Shown: positions 58,763-64,000 of the stretch, piece by piece
How positions within the stretch are numbered: the stretch's first letter is position 1
How the letters are laid out: every line of letters begins with the position of its first letter
NCBI GenBank assembly: GCA_964392455.1
Contig: CAYMPG010000003.1
Coordinates: 1-64,000 of the forward strand
DNA length: 64,000 nt
Origin: SFEL01 sp964392455
GTDB taxonomy: Bacteria; Bacillota; Clostridia; Christensenellales; CAG-138
Direction: 5' to 3'
Notes under the pieces: model-generated
The model's input: only the letters and a program-made list of their open reading frames with translations
What the model was told of the DNA's origin: nothing
Databases searched by the model: none
Made by a program: the position numbers and the translations under genes

Positions 58763-60928
58763 TCAGATATTGTACCAGCGTATCTCGTTGGCATCCATGT
58801 GGATATCAAAGCTGCCGGTATCGGTGTATACGGTGGTATCCTGGGACTCGTAGGTATTGTTGACTACGCAATACTTTCCGTTTTTAACGAAAGCGTGTAC
58901 TTCCACATTGTAGTTGGTGGAATACCACTTATTGAGCTCATCCTCCCCATGGGCAGACCACAGTATGGCACGATACAGCACACGGCTGTTTTCAAAGGAA
59001 TAGGGCAGGCCGGAGATATACACGCTGCGGCCGTTGCCGTAGGCATTTGCAGCAAGCTGCACTTCTTTGTCAATCTGCACAAGCACATCTGTGCCCTCAA
59101 GAGCATAAATGCTCTTTTTGCCTTCTCCGAAATCCACCTGGTCGGCCACATCGGCAAGTATAAAGTGAGCACGGTTCTGCTCCCAGTTGTACTTATCGTA
59201 GTTAAGGGTAAAGCCCGTTTCCCTTTCCACGCCCAGCAGGGATGCAAGCTGCAAGTACCTGCCCTGATACTGGTGGCCTGAGGGCTCGCCCACGCCGATA
59301 AAGCCGCCGCCATTGTAAACGAACCTGCGGATGGCAGAGGAAATTGCAGGGTCTTCCCACTCTGCGCCGCCCGTATGTGCGGTATCGCCATCGCCCACGT
59401 TGATTATAACATCCACAGAATCCAGCACGGCGGGATCATTGCGGATATCGTCAAAGGAAATAAACCTTACATCAAAGGGCGCACCGGACAGGGCCTCTAT
59501 TACGCCTGCATAAGAGTAATTCTGCTTCTGATACAGGGCATGGTGTACCATATGGCAACCCCATGCACGCATCCTGCCCCAGCTATTCAGCACGGCAACA
59601 GTCTTTACACAATAGGGCGTGGTGCCCTTGATGTTTTCATACAGCTCACGGAACTCATTGCAGACGGACTCTATATAGTCTATAAACTCCGGAAACTGCA
59701 ATGCGAGCTTCAGATAGCCACCATAGCCTATTCTGTCTATGGGCTTTCTCAGTATGGCTCGCCTGGCTGTGACCCAGTTTTCCTTGGCCTCCTTTACAGG
59801 ATCCCCTCCCTCATGGAAGGTATCCGGGAAAAAGTAAGGCAGAAACCGGCCTTCGGTGTACTTTACACCCGGAATATCGGATATGAGCCGCAGTGTGGAG
59901 CCATTGCCCACGGAGCCTACCACTGCATCTATGCCTATGGACTTCCATTCATCCATGAAGGGCTCTGTGCCTATCCAGTGGTCTCCCAGGAACATCATAG
60001 CTTCCTTGCCCAGCTCGTGGGTAATGTCCACCATTTCCTTTGCAAGCTTTGCCACCTCACGGCGCTGGAAAGCCTGGAAATCCTTGAATTCCTTGCTGGG
60101 CACACGATACTGGTTATTGTGATAGCCCTGATCCACAATGAACTCCGGACGGAACTTATAGCCCACTTCCTTTTCAAACTGCTCCAGTATGTAGGGAGAA
60201 ACAGAAGCTGAGTAGCCATACCAGTCCACAAATTTTTCCCGCTTCAGTTCGTCAAATACCAGGGTAAACTGATGGAAAAAGGTAGTATAGCGGATAACGT
60301 TTACATAGGGATGCTCAGCGATGAATTTGCGGAGCCGCTCCATGGTAAACTTGTGGGTCTTTGGCTGCCTTACATCAAAGGTTATCTGGTGCTCAAAGTT
60401 CTTCCAGCCGTTTGTAACGGCATTGTACATATGCACCGGATCCCATATGATATAGGTCAAAAAGGCAACAGTGTACTCATGGAATGGCACGGGCTGAGCT
60501 ATTACAACGCAGCCGCTTTCCTCGTCATAGCTCCATCCGTCGGCCTCAAGGGGCTGCCCGGTGGTTCTGTCCATAACCTCCCACCAGCGCTTGATATCAT
60601 CCCTGGTATTCACCTGCATAAGCTCAGGGGAGATGCCCTTCATAAGCGGTATATGGAGGGGAGCATCCTTCGCAGTATGGAAGCCTGTCATGATATAGCA
60701 CTGCTGCACCTCGTCAGGGTTGGCCTTTGCCCAGGCGTTGTCCTTGCGGGTGGTGTAGTAGGTGGAGTATATTTTGGCGTTTTGATCCCTGAGCTCTGCG
60801 GGGAAATCCGTGCCATCGCAATCCCTTATGGCATCGGCGCCCCAACGCTTCATTATTTCCAGAGTTTCAGGCACCACATCCAGGTCTGTAGGTATGGTAA
60901 CACGGCCTGTGTTGCGTATATCCTTCAT
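58763..60928 (-). CDS. lnpA: GH112 1,3-beta-galactosyl-N-acetylhexosamine phosphorylase (LNB/GNB phosphorylase family)
   Basis: A 721-residue cytosolic phosphorylase, the usual size of the family. It begins RNTGRVTIPTDLDVVPETLEIMKRWGADAIRDCDGTDFP and contains DQNAKIYSTYYTTRKDN, FGTDHWIGTEP-like MMFLGDHWIGTEPF, and GSVGNGSTLRLISDIPG. It cleaves galacto-N-biose, lacto-N-biose or a galactosyl-rhamnose unit with phosphate, giving galactose-1-phosphate. The exact substrate in this family depends on a few residues that I cannot judge. The start at 60928 follows AAGGAG by nine bases. With the importer upstream, it points to use of mucin or milk glycans. Confidence 0.95.
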   Translation of the reverse strand: MKDIRNTGRVTIPTDLDVVPETLEIMKRWGADAIRDCDGTDFPAELRDQNAKIYSTYYTTRKDNAWAKANPDEVQQCYIMTGFHTAKDAPLHIPLMKGISPELMQVNTRDDIKRWWEVMDRTTGQPLEADGWSYDEESGCVVIAQPVPFHEYTVAFLTYIIWDPVHMYNAVTNGWKNFEHQITFDVRQPKTHKFTMERLRKFIAEHPYVNVIRYTTFFHQFTLVFDELKREKFVDWYGYSASVSPYILEQFEKEVGYKFRPEFIVDQGYHNNQYRVPSKEFKDFQAFQRREVAKLAKEMVDITHELGKEAMMFLGDHWIGTEPFMDEWKSIGIDAVVGSVGNGSTLRLISDIPGVKYTEGRFLPYFFPDTFHEGGDPVKEAKENWVTARRAILRKPIDRIGYGGYLKLALQFPEFIDYIESVCNEFRELYENIKGTTPYCVKTVAVLNSWGRMRAWGCHMVHHALYQKQNYSYAGVIEALSGAPFDVRFISFDDIRNDPAVLDSVDVIINVGDGDTAHTGGAEWEDPAISSAIRRFVYNGGGFIGVGEPSGHQYQGRYLQLASLLGVERETGFTLNYDKYNWEQNRAHFILADVADQVDFGEGKKSIYALEGTDVLVQIDKEVQLAANAYGNGRSVYISGLPYSFENSRVLYRAILWSAHGEDELNKWYSTNYNVEVHAFVKNGKYCVVNNTYESQDTTVYTDTGSFDIHMDANEIRWYNI

Positions 60929-60959
60929 AGCATGGTTCTCCTTGAGAAGATGTTTACGG

Positions 60960-61145
60960 TTATTTTTTATATGCGGCATTGTATACCAGCAGCGCAGTCA
61001 GCAGGAACACCATGCCTATCAGCATTATGCCCAGCCCAAGGAGCTTGCCGGTCATTTTCCAGCCAACAAAGGTAAGCACTATGCCTATGATAAAAAACAG
61101 GGTGATAAGTATGGTGCGGAGCTTTTCGTGATTTTTCCAGTTCAT
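60960..61145 (-). CDS. Small membrane protein (DUF6903-like)
   Basis: A 61-residue protein with two hydrophobic helices (TILITLFFIIGIVLTFVGW and LLGLGIMLIGMVFLLTALLVY) and a positive N-terminus. Small proteins of this type, which I recall as DUF6903, are often next to GH112 phosphorylase and sugar ABC permeases. Role unknown. An AAGGTGAT site precedes the ATG. Lies between the permease and the phosphorylase. Confidence 0.65.
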   Translation of the reverse strand: MNWKNHEKLRTILITLFFIIGIVLTFVGWKMTGKLLGLGIMLIGMVFLLTALLVYNAAYKK

Positions 61146-61154
61146 GATATCACC

Positions 61155-62045
61155 TTATCCTTTCAGGCCGCCCACAGTCATGCCCTTGGTAAGGTTTTTC
61201 TGTACGCAGCAGTAAAGTATCAGCGTGGGCAGCATGACCAGCACAAGGCCCGCATACATGGGGCCGTAGTTTGCCGCAGACTGCTGGGCCTGCATAAGGT
61301 TCAGCAGGCCTACCGGCAAAGTCTTTGCCCCGTTTGCCGAGGTCATAAGGGTCATGGAGATAATGTACTCATTCCAGAAGGACAGGAAGTTAAACAGTAT
61401 CACCGTGATTATGGAGGGCTTTGCCATGGGGAATATTACCTGCACCATTGTGCGGAAATACCCTGCGCCGTCAATATACGCAGCCTCCTCATAATCATGA
61501 GGCAGGGTGGCAAAATAGCTGGACAGCAGGTATATGGTAAAGGGCAGCGCCGTGGAGGCATATACCACCGCCAGCACCACAAGGTTATTGAGCAGGAAGC
61601 CCTCGCCTATTACGCTCTTGAGCCATACATCTCCATCCCGCAGCATCAGGAATATGGGCACCACAATGTAGTTTACATTGATGAACAGGCCCGCCATAAA
61701 GGCAGTATTCAAAAACTTTTTGCCAAAGAACTTGAAGCGGGAAAGACAGTATGCAGCAGGCAGCGCCACCACCAGCAGCAGGGCGAGGCCCAGCGCAGTG
61801 ACCATGACGGAATTGAGCATATAGTCGCCCATTTTTGCCGTTTCCCAGGCCTCCACGAAATTCTGGAAATAAAAGCCCTTGGGAAGATTCCACGGATTTG
61901 TATAAAACTCGGGATTTTCCTTGATAGAAGCCATGAATACCCATGCCACGGGCACTATTATGAGCAAAGCCAACAGCCCCAGCACAAGGTAAATAAATGT
62001 CTTATAAAGCCGTTCTCCGGAGGATGCTTTTTTATTCTGCTTCAT
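61155..62045 (-). CDS. Carbohydrate ABC transporter permease (MalG type)
   Basis: A 296-residue permease with six helices. The EAA loop is EAAYIDGAGYFRTMVQVIFPMAKPSI, which docks to the ATPase. The ending LYCCVQKNLTKGMTVGGLKG is typical of MalG-like subunits. AAGGAGG precedes the ATG. No ATPase gene is in this operon, so a shared (MsmK-type) ATPase is probably used. Confidence 0.94.
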   Translation of the reverse strand: MKQNKKASSGERLYKTFIYLVLGLLALLIIVPVAWVFMASIKENPEFYTNPWNLPKGFYFQNFVEAWETAKMGDYMLNSVMVTALGLALLLVVALPAAYCLSRFKFFGKKFLNTAFMAGLFINVNYIVVPIFLMLRDGDVWLKSVIGEGFLLNNLVVLAVVYASTALPFTIYLLSSYFATLPHDYEEAAYIDGAGYFRTMVQVIFPMAKPSIITVILFNFLSFWNEYIISMTLMTSANGAKTLPVGLLNLMQAQQSAANYGPMYAGLVLVMLPTLILYCCVQKNLTKGMTVGGLKG

Positions 62046-62057
62046 GTTTCTTCCTCC

Positions 62058-62942
62058 TTAGAATTCCAGAGTTTCCCGCTCGGTGACCTTATTTACCAGC
62101 GCAGACAGCGCAAAGGACAGCAGGAATATTACCACGCCTATGGCCATGCAGTAGCCATAGAGGCCATTGTTCTTCTGGCTGTACATATAGCCAAGCACCA
62201 CCTCGGAGGCGCCGTTCGGGCCGCCGCCTGTCATGGCCTTTACAAAAAGGAACGCCATGTTTATGGTGGAGATTATGAAGAAGGTAAGGGTGGTGCGGAT
62301 GTTTGTCCAAATTAGGGGTATGGTTATCTTGAAGAACTGGGTCAGTCTGCCAGCCCCATCCAGTGATGAGCTTTCATACAATGAGCCCGGGACGGCGGAC
62401 ATTGACGCCATGTACATTACCATATAGTAGCCTATGGCCTGCCATACCATGGCGATGATTATGCTCACCATTACCAGCTTTTCGCCCTTCCACAGTATGG
62501 CCTGCTCAAGGTTTGCAAAGGCTTCGATTATGGAATTGAGCATACCGTTCTCAGTCTGGTAAACGGCAGAAAATATACCGGAAATTACAACAACGGACAA
62601 AATATTGGGTATATAGAATACTACCCGGAAGAAATTCTGCCCCTTGATTTTTTCTCTTGTTAAAATGCCTGCGAATATCAGTGCCAGTGACATGGTAATC
62701 ACCGTGACCACCACTATAAGCAGCAGAGTGTTTTGCATTGAACGAATGAAGGCCGTATCTGTCAGCAGCATTTTAAAGTTGCTCAGGCCAACAAAGTTCT
62801 CCTTTGCGGAGAAGGCGCTCCTCTCGTAAAGAGACATGCGGAATACATTGACGGTAGGCAGTATCATAAAGATAGTGAAAAGAATCACTGCCGGTGCAAT
62901 GCAGGTTATCAGGAATGCGATGCGGCGCTTATTGCTCCTCAT
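62058..62942 (-). CDS. Carbohydrate ABC transporter permease (MalF type)
   Basis: A 294-residue permease with six helices and the EAA-like loop ESSSLDGAGRLTQFFKITIPLIWTN. It begins RSNKRRIAFLITCIAPAVILFTIFM. The start at 62942 has GGAG before it; an Ala-rich extension upstream comes from the terminator region and is not real. It works with the MalG-type subunit, 12 bases downstream, and the binding protein upstream. Confidence 0.94.
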   Translation of the reverse strand: MRSNKRRIAFLITCIAPAVILFTIFMILPTVNVFRMSLYERSAFSAKENFVGLSNFKMLLTDTAFIRSMQNTLLLIVVVTVITMSLALIFAGILTREKIKGQNFFRVVFYIPNILSVVVISGIFSAVYQTENGMLNSIIEAFANLEQAILWKGEKLVMVSIIIAMVWQAIGYYMVMYMASMSAVPGSLYESSSLDGAGRLTQFFKITIPLIWTNIRTTLTFFIISTINMAFLFVKAMTGGGPNGASEVVLGYMYSQKNNGLYGYCMAIGVVIFLLSFALSALVNKVTERETLEF

Positions 62943-63002
62943 TTTTGTAAGCGCTCCTTTCTTTTGTGGGGTAAAGCGCATTGGGAAAAAATAGTGAAAA
63001 AG

Positions 63003-63030
63003 GATGGCAGCGGCGGCTGCCGCTGCCATC
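63003..63030 (-). terminator. Intra-operon terminator between binding protein and permeases
   Basis: On the minus strand GATGGCAGCGGC pairs perfectly with GCCGCTGCCATC (arms 63003-63014 and 63019-63030) on a 4-base loop. CTTTTTCACTATTTTTT follows. It would attenuate transcription into the permeases. Confidence 0.85.
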
Positions 63031-63065
63031 TTATATGTTTTGCTAAGAACTAAGCCCTAATGGAA

Positions 63066-64000
63066 TTAGCCCAGCAGGTTGGCGCGCATCTGCTCATTGG
63101 CAGCTTCGATGTTTGCCTGATACTCCTCGATGGTCAGAGTGCCTGCTACCAGGGAGTTGATGGGATCATAGTATACGGTGGTGGAATCTACACCGGGAAT
63201 GGCTTCGAATGCAGCCCAGCCGCCCATAGCAGCCTTAGCACCGTTGTCATAGATGGAGTAGAACAGAACGTTGTCGCCCTCCAGCATATCGGCAATGCCC
63301 AGCACAGGCTGAATAGCGCCGCCAGCGGTAAACAGCTCGCAAGCCTTATCGGAGTACAGGTATGCAATGAACTGCTTAGCAGCGTCAACATTGGCAGCAC
63401 CTGCGGGGATCCAAGCCTGCTCGAACCAGCAGAAAGCATACTGGTCATCACCCTCGGAAACGGCGGGGATGGCGGTCATGCCCCACTCAAAATCATTGGT
63501 CAGAGTGGCTTCGGCATCAGCCATTTCGCCTACGATCCAGGTACCGTTGGGCATGAACAGGGCGTCATTGGTCATAACCATGAGCTGGTTCTTGGTGAAG
63601 TCCTGATTGTTAGCCTGAGCGGGAGTGGTGGGGTTGGTGTAATCAGCCAGCTTGTCCAGAATCTGCATGAAGGTCTGACCAGCCTCGGTCTGCCAGATGC
63701 CTTCCTCGTAGCGGCAGGCAGCATCAAAGAACTCGGGGCCGCCAGCAGCATACATCAGAGCGTACATGAAAGCGTCAAAGTAGCCGGCGGTGGGGTAAGT
63801 GAACAGAGCGATACCCTCGGCAGCAGCCTTGTCGCCCAGCTCCCACATCTGATCCCAGGTGGTGGGAACTTCCCAGCCTTTTTCCTCAAACAGCTTGGCG
63901 TTGTAGAACAGGCCGCAGGGAGAATAGAACATGGGAGCAAGATAGGTCTTGCCATCGGCATAGGGGTTGGTCAGGGAAGTGTCGGTGAAACCGGCAGCGA
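63066..64000 (-). CDS. Carbohydrate ABC transporter substrate-binding protein (partial, runs off the window)
   Basis: The last 311 or so codons of a binding protein of the family-1 extracellular solute-binding group. The frame stays open to the window edge; the start is outside. Visible: PMFYSPCGLFYNAKLFEEKGWEVPTTWDQMWELGDKAAAEGIALF, FTKNQLMVMTNDALFMPNGTWIVGEMAD, FCWFEQAWIPAGAANVDAAKQFIAYLYSDKACELF. Codons prefer ATC and AAC, unlike neighbouring genes, which suggests high expression. With the GH112 enzyme it likely binds galacto-N-biose or related disaccharides. Confidence 0.93.
   Translation of the reverse strand, partial: AAGFTDTSLTNPYADGKTYLAPMFYSPCGLFYNAKLFEEKGWEVPTTWDQMWELGDKAAAEGIALFTYPTAGYFDAFMYALMYAAGGPEFFDAACRYEEGIWQTEAGQTFMQILDKLADYTNPTTPAQANNQDFTKNQLMVMTNDALFMPNGTWIVGEMADAEATLTNDFEWGMTAIPAVSEGDDQYAFCWFEQAWIPAGAANVDAAKQFIAYLYSDKACELFTAGGAIQPVLGIADMLEGDNVLFYSIYDNGAKAAMGGWAAFEAIPGVDSTTVYYDPINSLVAGTLTIEEYQANIEAANEQMRANLLG

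Noticed and set aside
60810..62315. A 501-codon plus-strand frame opposite the GH112 and permease genes
   Set aside because: It has no recognisable family and no ribosome site, and the opposite strand has well-conserved genes with good starts.

Overview
The window looks like a chromosome segment of a gut-associated, spore-forming Clostridia-type Firmicute. The evidence is strong GGAGG ribosome sites, a Veg-family protein, a PdaB-type sporulation deacetylase, a SirTM/macrodomain pair, anaerobic (early cobalt insertion) cobalamin synthesis, and a GH112 galacto-N-biose/lacto-N-biose phosphorylase cluster typical of users of host glycans. Most genes use ATA heavily for isoleucine. I cannot name the species.

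Layout. 0.3-11.4 kb: small housekeeping and stress loci (HxlR regulator with a divergent FMN-binding protein, macrodomain plus SirTM, YwaF-like and MATE membrane proteins, SDR, small alarmone synthetase, Na/Pi cotransporter, a small conserved protein, Veg, PadR plus DUF2812). 11.5-31.9 kb: a cobalamin region built around two divergent cobalamin riboswitches, each followed by an intrinsic terminator. The leftward operon encodes an exported CbiK, two lipoprotein/membrane binding-type proteins and a BtuFCD-type importer. The rightward operon is an unbroken chain of 16 overlapping cbi/cob genes covering almost the whole pathway except cbiL.

32.2-44.6 kb: the main discovery. A polysaccharide deacetylase gene (PdaB type) is split in two by a 12,383-bp element. 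Its 5' part ends at 32189 and its 3' part resumes at 44573. Both ends share the 7-mer CAGCATG, and joining them restores one 268-codon reading frame. The two element ends joined together form a near-palindromic attP-like site around a TG dinucleotide, as expected for a large serine recombinase. The element carries two tandem large serine recombinases, a complete type II-A CRISPR-Cas system (cas9, cas1, cas2, csn2, tracrRNA, 11-repeat array), two cyclic-nucleotide-binding-domain proteins and an FMN reductase. It resembles the sigK skin elements that interrupt sporulation genes, but with CRISPR-Cas9 as cargo.

45.5-58.2 kb: a leftward sugar regulon starting with a ROK-type repressor. It holds a fused SIS-HAD protein, a deoxyhypusine-synthase-like protein, a PfkB/HldE-like kinase, a zinc-type dehydrogenase, a ribose-type ABC importer, an oxidoreductase, a sugar isomerase and a ROK kinase. 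58.7-64 kb: GH112 phosphorylase, a small membrane protein and a carbohydrate ABC importer whose binding protein runs off the window end. Both importers have a hairpin terminator just after the binding-protein gene, which probably gives excess binding protein over the membrane parts.
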